Shown: piece by piece, positions 15,856-23,317 of the stretch
Position numbering within the stretch: position 1 is the first letter of the stretch
Layout: each line of letters starts with the position of its first letter
Notes under the pieces: model-generated
The model's input: only the letters and a program-made list of their open reading frames with translations
What the model was told of the DNA's origin: nothing
Database searches by the model: none
From: Ruminococcus sp.
GTDB taxonomy: Bacteria > Bacillota > Clostridia > Oscillospirales > Ruminococcaceae
Reading direction: 5' to 3'
Assembly: GCA_017441505.1 (NCBI GenBank)
Contig: JAFRXL010000030.1
Location: forward strand, 83,215 to 147,214
DNA: 64,000 bases
Made by a program: the position numbers and the translations under genes

Positions 15856-16584
15856 TTAGTCAAGCTTCTTGCAGATATTTTTCATATAATCTCCGCCCAT
15901 GAGCTCCGGCAGTATCTTCGCACCCTCTTCATGCTTTACAACATTTCCGTCTGCGATAACAACTATCTCATCTGCAATATTAAGGATACGCTCCTGATGA
16001 GATATTACGATAATAGTTCTGTTTTTATCGGAATCACGCATTTTCTCGAAGATACGGATAAGGTTGTTGAAGCTCCAGAGGTCGATGCCTGCTTCCGGCT
16101 CGTCGAATATTGCGAGCTTGACATCACGGGCAAGAATGGTAGCGATCTCGATTCTTTTGAGCTCACCGCCGGAGAGTGAAGCATTAACTTCACGGTCGAT
16201 ATAGTCTTTTGCACAAAGTCCGACTTCTGAAAGATACTCACAAGCCTCAGAAACGCTCAGATTCTTGCCTGCTGCGATCCTGAGAAGATCAATAACTGTC
16301 ATGCCCTTGAAGCGGACAGGCTGCTGAAATGCAAATCCTATTCCCATACGAGCTCTGTCTGTTATCGACTTTTCAGTAATATCAACACCGTCGAATATTA
16401 TCTGACCGCCTGTATTTTTATATATACCTGCAATGATCTTGGCAAGGCTTGATTTACCTCCGCCATTAGGTCCTGTTATGGCAATAAATTTATTATCCCC
16501 CAATTCAAGGCTGATATTTTTTATAATACCAATATTATTTCCATCATCAACTGCACTGAACTCTATATTTTTCAGTTCAAGCAT
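15856..16584 (-). CDS. sufC: Fe-S cluster assembly ATPase SufC
   Basis: 242 residues from the ATG at 16584, 6 nt after AGAGGTG; the GTG at 16593 lies inside that site. ABC-type ATPase: Walker A GPNGGGKSS, Q-loop FAFQQPVRF, signature SLSGGELKRIE, Walker B LAIFDEPEAGID, and the switch His in VISHQ. It powers cluster assembly on SufB. Transcription must come through the terminator-like hairpin at 16632-16672, because the 47 bp between hairpin and start codon show no promoter; attenuation of the operon is a possibility. Confidence 0.93.
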   Translation of the reverse strand: MLELKNIEFSAVDDGNNIGIIKNISLELGDNKFIAITGPNGGGKSSLAKIIAGIYKNTGGQIIFDGVDITEKSITDRARMGIGFAFQQPVRFKGMTVIDLLRIAAGKNLSVSEACEYLSEVGLCAKDYIDREVNASLSGGELKRIEIATILARDVKLAIFDEPEAGIDLWSFNNLIRIFEKMRDSDKNRTIIVISHQERILNIADEIVVIADGNVVKHEEGAKILPELMGGDYMKNICKKLD

Positions 16585-16631
16585 TATATGCACCTCTTTT
16601 CCATCTGCTTATATTATTGCTGCATATACAG

Positions 16632-16672
16632 CAAAACAAGGCTGCTATATATTTATCAGCAGCCTTGTTTTG
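16632..16672. terminator. Perfect hairpin between the TTTAAG-box promoter and sufC
   Basis: 14-bp uninterrupted stem (CAAAACAAGGCTGC with its reverse complement), 13-nt loop. The stem ends in TTGTTTTG on both strands, so it can terminate leftward transcripts from the promoter at 16799. It lies only 47 bp before the sufC start. Confidence 0.7.
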
Positions 16673-16792
16673 TTATATATGTATGTTTTCCATTCTATCA
16701 TATTTACGAAAACAAAAAGTAAGCTTGCAAAACTCGCCTAATTTTTGCAAAATCCCCATTCTGTATCAAATACAGTGTTTTATTAAATATGA
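16632..16792 (-). ncRNA. Candidate small RNA or attenuated leader upstream of sufC
   Basis: A transcript starting just past the -10 at 16799-16804 and ending at the perfect hairpin would be about 160 nt. It includes a small CTGTAT/ATACAG hairpin and a repeated TTTTGCAA motif, and no ORF with a ribosome-binding site. In streptococci, CiaR-box promoters drive several such short terminator-ended RNAs. Inferred only from promoter and terminator; it may instead be the leader of sufCB. Confidence 0.35.
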
Positions 16793-16798
16793 TTGAAC

Positions 16799-16831
16799 AT
16801 TATATTACCCGAACCTTAAAATAATCTTAAT
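16799..16831 (-). promoter_or_regulatory. TTTAAG-box promoter (response-regulator type)
   Basis: Minus strand: ATTAAG (16826-16831), 5 bp, TTTAAG (16815-16820), 10 bp, TATAAT (16799-16804). Spacing of repeat to -10 is identical to the dockerin-gene promoter at 5959-5980. Confidence 0.65.
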
Positions 16832-16907
16832 TATTTTTGTATCTGATAATAATTTTAACATATATCCGCTATAGGATCAATACTGATAAACACTTTTTAA
16901 TTCTGAC

Positions 16908-16952
16908 GCTGAAAAGCATCATAATTCATATAATAATTATACACTTTTCAGC
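16908..16952. other. Intergenic inverted repeat, function unknown
   Basis: GCTGAAAAG (16908-16916) and CTTTTCAGC (16944-16952) flank an AT-rich 27-bp centre that is itself partly palindromic (ATAATTCATATAATAATTAT). It lies in the 470-bp gap between the GGGtGRT gene's terminator and the TTTAAG-box promoter. No gene is seen in the gap. Confidence 0.45.
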
Positions 16953-17000
16953 ATCAAAAATCAATTCTTGTAAACATACAATAACAAAATATCTGCGTGC

Positions 17001-17032
17001 AAACAAAGAGCAGTCCATTTCTGAACTGCTCT
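17001..17032 (-). terminator. Terminator of the GGGtGRT operon
   Basis: Minus strand: stem AGAGCAGT / ACTGCTCT with a 10-nt loop, followed by TTTGTTTG; 23 bp past the stop codon. Confidence 0.8.
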
Positions 17033-17054
17033 ATAAGTATCAGCGTATGATATA

Positions 17055-18053
17055 TTACTTCATAGCCTCTTCTACTGCAACTGCACAAGCAACTGTAGCA
17101 CCAACCATCGGGTTGTTACCCATACCGATAAGACCCATCATCTCAACGTGAGCAGGAACTGAAGAAGAACCAGCAAACTGAGCATCAGAATGCATACGTC
17201 CCATTGTATCAGTCATACCGTATGAAGCAGGGCCAGCAGCCATATTATCTGGGTGGAGTGTACGTCCTGTACCGCCGCCTGAAGCAACTGAGAAGTACTT
17301 CTTACTAGCGTCTGTACGCTCCTTCTTGTAAGTACCTGCAACTGGGTGCTGGAAACGAGTTGGGTTTGTAGAGTTACCTGTGATAGAAACGTCAACATTT
17401 TCCTTCCACATGATAGCAACGCCTTCTCTTACGTCGTTAGCACCGTAGCAGTTGACCTTAGCACGGAGACCATTGGAGTATGCCTTGCGGAATACTTCCT
17501 TAACTTCGCCTGTTGCGTAGTCCATCTCTGTCTCAACATATGTGAATCCGTTGATACGAGCGATGATCTGAGCAGCATCCTTTCCGAGACCGTTGAGGAT
17601 AACACGGAGTGGCTTCTGACGAACCTTGTTTGCCTTCTCAGCGATACCGATAGCACCTTCAGCAGCAGCGAATGACTCGTGACCTGCGAGGAATGCGAAA
17701 CACTCTGTATCTTCTTCAAGGAGCATCTTGCCGAGGTTACCGTGGCCAAGACCAACCTTACGCTGGTCAGCAACAGAACCAGGGATGCAGAATGCCTGGA
17801 GACCTTCACCGATAGCAGCAGCAGCGTCAGCAGCCTTTGTGCAGCCCTTCTTGATAGCGATAGCACAGCCTACAGTGTAAGCCCACTTAGCGTTCTCGAA
17901 GCAGATAGGCTGGATGCCTTCTACAAGCTTGTATATATCAAGACCCTTAGCCTTACATACGTCAGCACACTCTTCGATAGAGTTGATGCCGTATTCCTTT
18001 ATAACAGCAAGGATCTGCTTTTCACGTCTTTCATATGATTCAAATAAAGCCAT
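17055..18053 (-). CDS. GGGtGRT protein (conserved, unknown function)
   Basis: 332 residues. It carries the family-defining GGGTGRT motif at residues 259-265, followed by HPDNMAAGPASYGMTD and a C-terminal GLIGMGNNPMVGATVACAV block. The family takes its name from this motif and is found next to an IscU/NifU-like scaffold gene in anaerobes, as here (14 bp gap). Biochemical role unknown; the neighbourhood suggests Fe-S or redox metabolism. Conserved Cys residues occur in the N-terminal half (CADVCK, QPICFE, KKGCTK, FCIPG). Codon choice is strongly biased, with long open frames on the opposite strand as in the trigger-factor gene, which suggests high expression. RBS is AAGGAGG. Confidence 0.88.
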   Translation of the reverse strand: MALFESYERREKQILAVIKEYGINSIEECADVCKAKGLDIYKLVEGIQPICFENAKWAYTVGCAIAIKKGCTKAADAAAAIGEGLQAFCIPGSVADQRKVGLGHGNLGKMLLEEDTECFAFLAGHESFAAAEGAIGIAEKANKVRQKPLRVILNGLGKDAAQIIARINGFTYVETEMDYATGEVKEVFRKAYSNGLRAKVNCYGANDVREGVAIMWKENVDVSITGNSTNPTRFQHPVAGTYKKERTDASKKYFSVASGGGTGRTLHPDNMAAGPASYGMTDTMGRMHSDAQFAGSSSVPAHVEMMGLIGMGNNPMVGATVACAVAVEEAMK

Positions 18054-18067
18054 TTTACAAGTCCTCC

Positions 18068-18760
18068 TTATTCTTTTCTTGGATCAACGATCTTAGCAGC
18101 GTCAGCAACTCTGCCGTACTGACCCTGAGCCTTCTCGAAAGCTGTGTTTGCATCGTCGCCAGCCTTGATGAAGTCCATCATCTTACCAAAGTTTACGAAC
18201 TTGTAACCAATGATCTCGTTATCTTCATTGAGAGCTAAACCTGTGATATAACCGTCTGTGAGTTCGAGGTAACGTGGTCCCTTAGCGAGAGTACCGTATG
18301 TAGTACCAACCTGTGAACGGAGACCCTTACCGAGGTCCTCAAGACCAGCACCAACAACGAGTCCGTCCTCAGAGAATGCAGACTGTGAACGTCCGTAAAC
18401 GATCTGGAGGAAGAGCTCTCTCATAGCTGTATTGATAGCATCACAAACGAGGTCTGTATTAAGAGCCTCAAGAATAGTTCTTCCAGGAAGGATCTCAGCA
18501 GCCATAGCAGCGGAGTGTGTCATACCTGAACATCCAACAGTCTCAACGAGAGCCTCCTGAATAACGCCTTCCTTAACATTGAGTGTGAGCTTACAAGTAC
18601 CCTGCTGTGGAGCACACCAGCCGATACCATGTGTAAATCCGGAAATATCCTTTATTTCTTTAGCCTTAACCCATTTTGCTTCCTCCGGGATCGGAGCAGC
18701 GCCGTGAGCAACGCCCTGTGCGATAGGGCACATTGTTTCAACTTCGTGCGAATAAATCAT
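18068..18760 (-). CDS. IscU/NifU-like iron-sulfur scaffold protein
   Basis: 230 residues. The middle block VGCSGMTHSAAMAAEILPG, then RTILEAL and a downstream Cys (LVCDAINTA) match the IscU/NifU-N fold, where three Cys bind the nascent cluster. Further Cys residues lie in ETMCPIA and IGWCAPQQGTC. The protein is longer than IscU (about 130 residues), with an extra C-terminal alpha/beta region. It is first in a two-gene operon with the GGGtGRT protein, behind a consensus promoter (18817-18845). No cysteine desulfurase is adjacent. The fold is likely; its role as a scaffold is inferred. Confidence 0.8.
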   Translation of the reverse strand: MIYSHEVETMCPIAQGVAHGAAPIPEEAKWVKAKEIKDISGFTHGIGWCAPQQGTCKLTLNVKEGVIQEALVETVGCSGMTHSAAMAAEILPGRTILEALNTDLVCDAINTAMRELFLQIVYGRSQSAFSEDGLVVGAGLEDLGKGLRSQVGTTYGTLAKGPRYLELTDGYITGLALNEDNEIIGYKFVNFGKMMDFIKAGDDANTAFEKAQGQYGRVADAAKIVDPRKE

Positions 18761-18816
18761 TATAAATACTCCTTTCGGTTTTTGGCAGCCGGATCACTGT
18801 CCTTGCATACCTTAAT

Positions 18817-18845
18817 ATTATACAACATTTTTCTTTTTGAATCAA
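18817..18845 (-). promoter_or_regulatory. Promoter of the scaffold/GGGtGRT operon
   Basis: Minus strand: TTGATT (18840-18845), 17-bp spacer, TATAAT (18817-18822), about 57 bp upstream of the ATG. Confidence 0.75.
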
Positions 18846-18869
18846 GATAAATGACAAAACTTTAGCAAT

Positions 18870-18895
18870 ATTTAGTTAGCACACGCTAACTAAAT
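18870..18895. promoter_or_regulatory. 26-bp perfect palindrome between divergent promoters
   Basis: ATTTAGTTAGC, 4 bp (ACAC), then GCTAACTAAAT: an 11-bp perfect inverted repeat. It ends 6 bp upstream of the rightward -35 (18902) and 24 bp upstream of the leftward -35 (18845). It is likely an operator for a dimeric regulator. The TTAGTTAGC half-site resembles, but is not identical to, DtxR-family sites. The regulator is not in the window. Confidence 0.6.
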
Positions 18896-18901
18896 TCAGG
18901 A

Positions 18902-18930
18902 TTGATTTTTATTGTTTACTGTTATATAAT
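18902..18930 (+). promoter_or_regulatory. Promoter of the C_GCAxxG_C_C gene
   Basis: TTGATT (18902-18907), 17-bp spacer, TATAAT (18925-18930), about 30 bp upstream of the ATG. Confidence 0.75.
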
Positions 18931-18961
18931 ATAGATATATTTTGGTAAAGGAGTTATTTTA

Positions 18962-19438
18962 ATGAAATTCGATCATGCTGAAAAAGCCTGTCAGCTCTTT
19001 ACAGAAGGTTATAACTGTGCACAGGCAGTCTTCTTAGCGTTCTCCGACGTTACAGGTCTTGATACTGAACTTGCACTTCGTATGTCATCATCTTTCGGCG
19101 GCGGTATGGGACGTATGCGTGAGGTATGCGGCACCTGCTCTGCAATGTTCATGGTCGCAGGCATACTCTATGGCACAGGAAGTGTTTCTGATGATGAAAA
19201 AAAAGCTGAACACTACAAAAGAATACAGTACCTCGCATCACAGTTCAAGGAGGAGCACGAAACTATCATATGCCTCGACCTCCTGAAAGGACTTAAAGTA
19301 AACAAGTCCCCTGTTCCTGAAAAAAGAACCGAACAGTATTACAAGGCACGTCCATGTGTGAGATTCGTAAAAACTGCGGCTGAGATACTCGACAGGTATA
19401 TATCTGAACATCCGTCAGAATTTATCGTAGAAAAGTAA
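18962..19438 (+). CDS. C_GCAxxG_C_C family protein
   Basis: 158 residues with spaced conserved Cys: GYNCAQAV near residue 19, EVCGTCSAM near 56-62, then ICLDLL and PCVRFV. This is the Cys spacing after which the family is named. The Cys set suggests binding of a metal or redox cofactor; function is not established. RBS AAAGGAG 8-9 nt before the ATG. It is transcribed divergently from the scaffold/GGGtGRT operon, with a shared palindrome between them, so joint regulation is plausible. Confidence 0.88.
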   Translation: MKFDHAEKACQLFTEGYNCAQAVFLAFSDVTGLDTELALRMSSSFGGGMGRMREVCGTCSAMFMVAGILYGTGSVSDDEKKAEHYKRIQYLASQFKEEHETIICLDLLKGLKVNKSPVPEKRTEQYYKARPCVRFVKTAAEILDRYISEHPSEFIVEK

Positions 19439-19471
19439 ATATGTAAAACTGTCGGAATTTTCCGTTTTATA

Positions 19472-19500
19472 TTGATTTTATGCAGAATTTATTGTATAAT
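19472..19500 (+). promoter_or_regulatory. Promoter of the flavin-binding protein gene
   Basis: TTGATT (19472-19477), 17-bp spacer, TATAAT (19495-19500). It excludes the longer reading frame that begins at 19500. Confidence 0.75.
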
Positions 19501-19559
19501 TGATATTGGACACGCTGTATCGTGTTGCCAAAATCTATCTTTCACGGAGGTGTTCTGCT

Positions 19560-19955
19560 ATGAACAGAATAACAGAAGTATTAAAGACTGTCGGCGTTTT
19601 CTATATCGCTACTACAGATGCTAACGGTGATCCCCACGTAAGACCTTTTGGTGCAGTTGCTGAGTTCAACGGCAAGACCTACATATGCACAAACAATACT
19701 AAAAAATGCTATGCTGAGATGCTCGCACATCCAAGAACTGAGATAAGCGGAATGGCTCAGGACGGAACTTGGATCAGACTTGTTGCTGATGTAGTACGTG
19801 ACGACAACGATGAAGCTCGTGCAGCTATGCTTGAAGCTAATCCTCAGATAAGAAGTATGTACAGTGTTGGTGACGGAATATTTGAAGTACTCTACCTCGA
19901 CAATATCTCATGCACAAAGTGCTCATTCACTGCTGCACCTGAGGTCATAGAGTGA
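19560..19955 (+). CDS. Pyridoxamine 5'-phosphate oxidase-like flavin-binding protein
   Basis: 131 residues from ATG 19560, 7 nt after GGAGGTG. The split-barrel fold is indicated by FYIATTDANGDPHVRPFG, the YICTNNTKK segment and the TWIRLVADV strand, a pattern common to small FMN- or F420-binding PNPOx-like proteins. The C-terminal SCTKCS adds a CxxC motif that is not required by the fold and could carry a metal or disulfide. The substrate is unknown. Monocistronic, with its own promoter and a terminator shared with metY. Confidence 0.85.
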   Translation: MNRITEVLKTVGVFYIATTDANGDPHVRPFGAVAEFNGKTYICTNNTKKCYAEMLAHPRTEISGMAQDGTWIRLVADVVRDDNDEARAAMLEANPQIRSMYSVGDGIFEVLYLDNISCTKCSFTAAPEVIE

Positions 19956-19977
19956 TTTAATAACTGAATATATAAAC

Positions 19978-20014
19978 AAAATCAGCTTCTCCGTTTCGGA
20001 AGAAGCTGATTTTT
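19978..20014. terminator. Bidirectional terminator between convergent genes
   Basis: Stem ATCAGCTTCT / AGAAGCTGAT extended by CCG/CGG, with TTTTTAT on the plus side and TTTTG on the minus side. Serves the flavin protein gene and metY. Confidence 0.88.
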
Positions 20015-20056
20015 ATATTTATTGGAGTATATACAATGTAATGAACATCTTTTGGC

Positions 20057-21346
20057 TTACTTTATTGCCTGAAATGCCTTATCGAGTGCTGCAATAAGGT
20101 CATCAATGTGCTCTGTACCTATTGAGAGACGGATAGTTGTTGGCTTGATACCCTGCTCTGCAAGCTCTGCCTCTGTGAGCTGAGAATGAGTTGTTGAAGC
20201 CGGATGAATAACAAGTGACTTAACATCTGCTACGTTTGCAAGAAGTGAGAATATATCAAGGTTATCAATGAACTTCTTAGCATCGTCCTCAGTACCCTTT
20301 ACATCGAAAGTGAAGATACTGCCGCCGCCATTAGGGAAGTACTTCTTGTATACTTCATGACTTGATTCTGAGCTGAGTGAAGGATGATGAACAGCTTCTA
20401 CCTGTGGATGATTTGCAAGATATTCAACTATCTTCTTAGCATTTTCTGTATGACGCTCTACACGAAGTGAAAGTGTTTCAAGTCCCTGTAAGAAGATGAA
20501 TGCGTGGAATGGCGAAAGAGTTGCACCTGTATCACGGAGAAGTATTGCTCTGATATATGTTACAAATGCTGCCGGACCAACTGCTGCGGAGAAGCTTACA
20601 CCGTGGTAGCTTGGGTTTGGCTCTGATACCCATGGATATTTTCCGGACTTAGCCCAGTCATAGTTGCCGCTGTCTACGATAACGCCGCCTATTGCTGTTC
20701 CGTGACCGCCTATAAACTTGGTTGCTGAGTGTACAACAATGTCAGCACCGTACTCTATCGGACGTACAAGATATGGAGTTGCAAAAGTATTGTCAACTAC
20801 GAGCGGAATATTGTGTGCGTGAGCTATCTTTGCTATCTTTTCAATATCGATAGCATTTGAATTCGGGTTACCTAAAGTCTCGATATAAAGAGCCTTTGTA
20901 TTCTCATCAATAGCAGCTTCAAAACCGCCCTCAACGTCAGGGTCGACAAACTTTGTGTTTATGCCGTAGAGTGGGAGTGTATGTGCGAGAAGATTGTAAG
21001 TGCCGCCGTAGATAGTCTTTGATGCTACGATGTTCTCACCAGCTTTAGCGAGTGCCTGAATAGTATATGTTATAGCAGCAGCTCCGGATGCTGTAGCGAG
21101 TGCAGCAACTCCGCCTTCAAGTGCAGCAATACGCTTCTCGAATACGTCCTGAGTTGAGTTTGTAAGTCTTCCGTAGATGTTGCCTGCATCCTTTAATCCG
21201 AAGCGGTCAGCAGCGTGCTGAGAATCGTGGAAAACATATGAAGTTGTAGCATATATCGGTACTGCTCTTGCATCTGTAGCAGGGTCAGCCTGTTCCTGTC
21301 CAACGTGGAGCTGAAGTGTCTCAAAATGTAATTTATTATTAGCCAT
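20057..21346 (-). CDS. metY: O-acetylhomoserine aminocarboxypropyltransferase / sulfhydrylase
   Basis: 429 residues from ATG 21346, behind AGGAGG; the frame extends upstream without a start signal. Fold-type I PLP enzyme of the Cys/Met metabolism family. The PLP lysine lies in [12 protein letters not shown]. Other family blocks are LQLHVGQEQ near the N-terminus, [10 protein letters not shown], and [10 protein letters not shown]. It makes homocysteine from O-acetylhomoserine and sulfide, or acts as a cysteine synthase. It has a separate promoter and a 175-nt leader with a small Cys-containing ORF, suggesting sulfur-amino-acid control. Confidence 0.93.
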   Translation of the reverse strand: MANNKLHFETLQLHVGQEQADPATDARAVPIYATTSYVFHDSQHAADRFGLKDAGNIYGRLTNSTQDVFEKRIAALEGGVAALATASGAAAITYTIQALAKAGENIVASKTIYGGTYNLLAHTLPLYGINTKFVDPDVEGGFEAAIDENTKALYIETLGNPNSNAIDIEKIAKIAHAHNIPLVVDNTFATPYLVRPIEYGADIVVHSATKFIGGHGTAIGGVIVDSGNYDWAKSGKYPWVSEPNPSYHGVSFSAAVGPAAFVTYIRAILLRDTGATLSPFHAFIFLQGLETLSLRVERHTENAKKIVEYLANHPQVEAVHHPSLSSESSHEVYKKYFPNGGGSIFTFDVKGTEDDAKKFIDNLDIFSLLANVADVKSLVIHPASTTHSQLTEAELAEQGIKPTTIRLSIGTEHIDDLIAALDKAFQAIK

Positions 21347-21406
21347 TATAATTTCCTCCTGATAAACAAATATATATTGATCTATATTCACGAACTTTAT
21401 ATTCTT

Positions 21407-21484
21407 TCAACATCGCTGAAATTTACACATTCGATCAGTTCCGTTCACAACAGAGCGGAGCTTATCAAGCGTATTTTTTATCAT
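21407..21484 (-). CDS. 25-codon leader ORF upstream of metY
   Basis: ATG at 21484 preceded by AAAGGAG (10-nt spacing) encodes a basic 25-residue peptide ending in the residues MCKFQRC, with two Cys codons among the last seven, the second immediately before TGA. It starts about 37 nt after the predicted transcription start and ends 60 nt before metY. Cys codons near the end of a leader ORF upstream of a sulfur-assimilation gene suggest translational sensing of cysteine. No terminator hairpin was found between it and metY. It could also be a small protein in its own right. Confidence 0.5.
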   Translation of the reverse strand: MIKNTLDKLRSVVNGTDRMCKFQRC

Positions 21485-21527
21485 TATCTCACCGCTCCTT
21501 TCAGCAGTTTTCGTTTGGTATGTTTAT

Positions 21528-21556
21528 ATTATACATCGACTTAGTAGGTTTGTCCA
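21528..21556 (-). promoter_or_regulatory. Promoter of metY and its leader ORF
   Basis: Minus strand: TGGACA (21551-21556), 17-bp spacer, TATAAT (21528-21533). Transcription would start near 21521. Confidence 0.75.
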
Positions 21557-21635
21557 ATCCTTATTTTGTATGGCTTGCTATAGATTTATCCTATAGCCAT
21601 TCAACTGCCTTTTAAATTCAGACTATAATATGATA

Positions 21636-21767
21636 AAAAGTCCGGCAAGCAAGGGGGAGCCCCCTCTGGCGGACCGCAGGTTATATTTACGAGACTGTAA
21701 TTTCAGGCTCGGTAACCATATTTTCCGCTAAGGGGAGCAGCCTAAACGCTGCCGGACTTTTACAATA
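21636..21767 (-). terminator. Structured 130-nt element at the 3' end of the MATE gene
   Basis: The ends pair as AAAGTCCGGCA with TGCCGGACTTT, and a TTTTT run follows on the minus strand, so the whole can act as a terminator starting 15 bp after the MATE stop. Inside are nested stems: GCAGC/GCTGC, CCCCT/AGGGG with GCGGA/TCCGC, GGTTA/TAACC enclosing CGAG/CTCG, and GGGGGAGCCCCC. That is far more structure than a simple terminator needs. It may be a dispersed repeat or a structured RNA; I cannot match it to a known class. Confidence 0.55.
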
Positions 21768-21781
21768 ACATAAGATACATA

Positions 21782-23146
21782 TTATTTTACTATATGCGGT
21801 TTTTGCCGTATCTTTTTCAGCAGTACAAGGAACACTGCAAGCTCGATAAGAAATGTAGTCGACCACGATATAGCGTAAGAAAGATACAGACACTTCAGCG
21901 TATGATATTCAGGCATCTTGAACACTGTATAAATCCACATTATTCTTAGTCCGCAGACACCTGCGATAGTGATTATCATAGGCAGTACTGAATAGCCGAG
22001 ACCTCGTATCAGACCGGTAGTAACATCCATAAGTCCGCAAAGGAAATATGGCACACAGATATAGGTAAGTCTTGTAATGCCTACAGCTACAGCCTCATCG
22101 TCACCCGGGATATATATCGACAAAAGCGGATGACCTGCAAGTCTTGCTATTCCGCCGAGTACAGCTCCGGTAATAAAAACGGATGAAAGGCATATGACCA
22201 TTGTTTTCTTTATTCTGTCAAGCTTTCCTGCACCGTAATTCTGACCTGTAAAATTGATAGAAGTCTGACTGTATGCATTCATGGACATATATACAAAGCC
22301 CTCGATACTTCCGGCAGCTGCGTTTCCGGACATTACAACAGAGCCAAATGAGTTTACGGATGACTGTATTATTACATTGGATATTGCGAATAACGACCCC
22401 TGAACTCCGGCAGGGAAACCTATCTGGAATATTCTTTTCAGCTGACGGCTGTAAATACGCATTTTGCGAAGCTCTAACTTGCAGGCATCGTCCCTGAGTA
22501 TAAGAGCACGCATAACAAGAAATGCTGATACTACCTGTGAGATGGTTGTTGCAAGAGCAACTCCGGCTACATTCATTTTAAATACGATAACGAAGATAAG
22601 GTTGAGTATAACATTGATAATTCCGGCTGATGTAAGAAAATAAAGCGGACTTTTGGTATCTCCGGCAGCACGGAGTATAGCTGCACCGAAATTGTACAGC
22701 ATACTTGCAGTTATACCTCCGAAATATATTCTCATGTATTTAGTTGAAAGACCTATTACATCGTCCGGAGTTCCCATGAGCGATAAAAAGGTCCTTGCAC
22801 CAAACACACCGACAACGGTCAGGATAGCTCCGCTGACAAGTGCAGCCGGTATTGCAGTATGTACAGTCCTGCGTACATCCTCACTCTTTCCTGCACCAAG
22901 TCCGTGAGCGACGGTAACTCCGGCACCGACAGACAGTCCGATAAAAAGATTGATTATGAGATTGATGATAGCTCCCGTAGCTCCGACAGCTGCCACGGAA
23001 ACGCTTCCGCAATATCTTCCGACAACAACAAGGTCAGCTGTATTGAATAAGAGCTGTAAAATGCCGGTCAGAATTATCGGTATTGTATAGAAGATTATGT
23101 TTTTCAGAAGAGGTCCCTGCGTCAGGTCTTTTGCATTATTTGCCAT
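21782..23146 (-). CDS. MATE-family multidrug/Na+ exporter
   Basis: 454 residues from ATG 23146, behind CAGGAG (an ATG 18 nt earlier lacks a site). Twelve hydrophobic segments in two halves. The typical N-terminal block TQGPLLKNIIFYTIPII and the FGAAILRAAGDTKSPLYF loop place it in the MATE branch of the MOP superfamily. Such proteins export cationic drugs against Na+ or H+ gradients. Its expression is probably controlled by the leader ORF plus terminator upstream (23188-23346), a pattern common for antibiotic-responsive genes. Confidence 0.93.
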   Translation of the reverse strand: MANNAKDLTQGPLLKNIIFYTIPIILTGILQLLFNTADLVVVGRYCGSVSVAAVGATGAIINLIINLFIGLSVGAGVTVAHGLGAGKSEDVRRTVHTAIPAALVSGAILTVVGVFGARTFLSLMGTPDDVIGLSTKYMRIYFGGITASMLYNFGAAILRAAGDTKSPLYFLTSAGIINVILNLIFVIVFKMNVAGVALATTISQVVSAFLVMRALILRDDACKLELRKMRIYSRQLKRIFQIGFPAGVQGSLFAISNVIIQSSVNSFGSVVMSGNAAAGSIEGFVYMSMNAYSQTSINFTGQNYGAGKLDRIKKTMVICLSSVFITGAVLGGIARLAGHPLLSIYIPGDDEAVAVGITRLTYICVPYFLCGLMDVTTGLIRGLGYSVLPMIITIAGVCGLRIMWIYTVFKMPEYHTLKCLYLSYAISWSTTFLIELAVFLVLLKKIRQKPHIVK

Positions 23147-23187
23147 AAAATTACTCCTGTTCATTTAAAGTTTGTCTTTTTATTCTG

Positions 23188-23227
23188 ACAAAACAAAAAC
23201 TCCCCGAAAACTTTTGTTTCCTGGGAG
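23188..23227 (-). terminator. Leader terminator (attenuator) upstream of the MATE gene
   Basis: Minus strand: a CTCCC / GGGAG stem extended by AAAC/GTTT pairing, then TTTTTGTTTTG. It lies 27 nt after the leader ORF stop and about 40 nt before the MATE ATG, so full-length transcription needs read-through. Confidence 0.8.
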
Positions 23228-23254
23228 ATAACCGTCTATGATTTACGAAATTAA

Positions 23255-23299
23255 TTACAATATAGTTAGCGTTATTTCAATAGATCCTGATACGATCAT
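23255..23299 (-). CDS. 14-codon leader peptide of the MATE gene
   Basis: ATG at 23299 behind GGAAGGAAAG, encoding MIVSGSIEITLTIL then TAA. It starts about 12 nt into the transcript and ends just before the terminator hairpin. The arrangement matches ribosome-mediated attenuation, where a drug-stalled ribosome on the leader prevents terminator formation. Positions and signals are visible; the mechanism is inferred. Confidence 0.6.
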   Translation of the reverse strand: MIVSGSIEITLTIL

Positions 23300-23317
23300 A
23301 AACTTTCCTTCCAACTA

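Noticed and set aside
16673-16759. 28-codon minus-strand ORF inside the candidate small RNA
   Set aside because: No Shine-Dalgarno sequence before its ATG; kept as non-coding.
17346-18038. Several 100-145-codon frames overlapping the GGGtGRT gene
   Set aside because: Explained by codon bias of the real gene; no recognisable domains.
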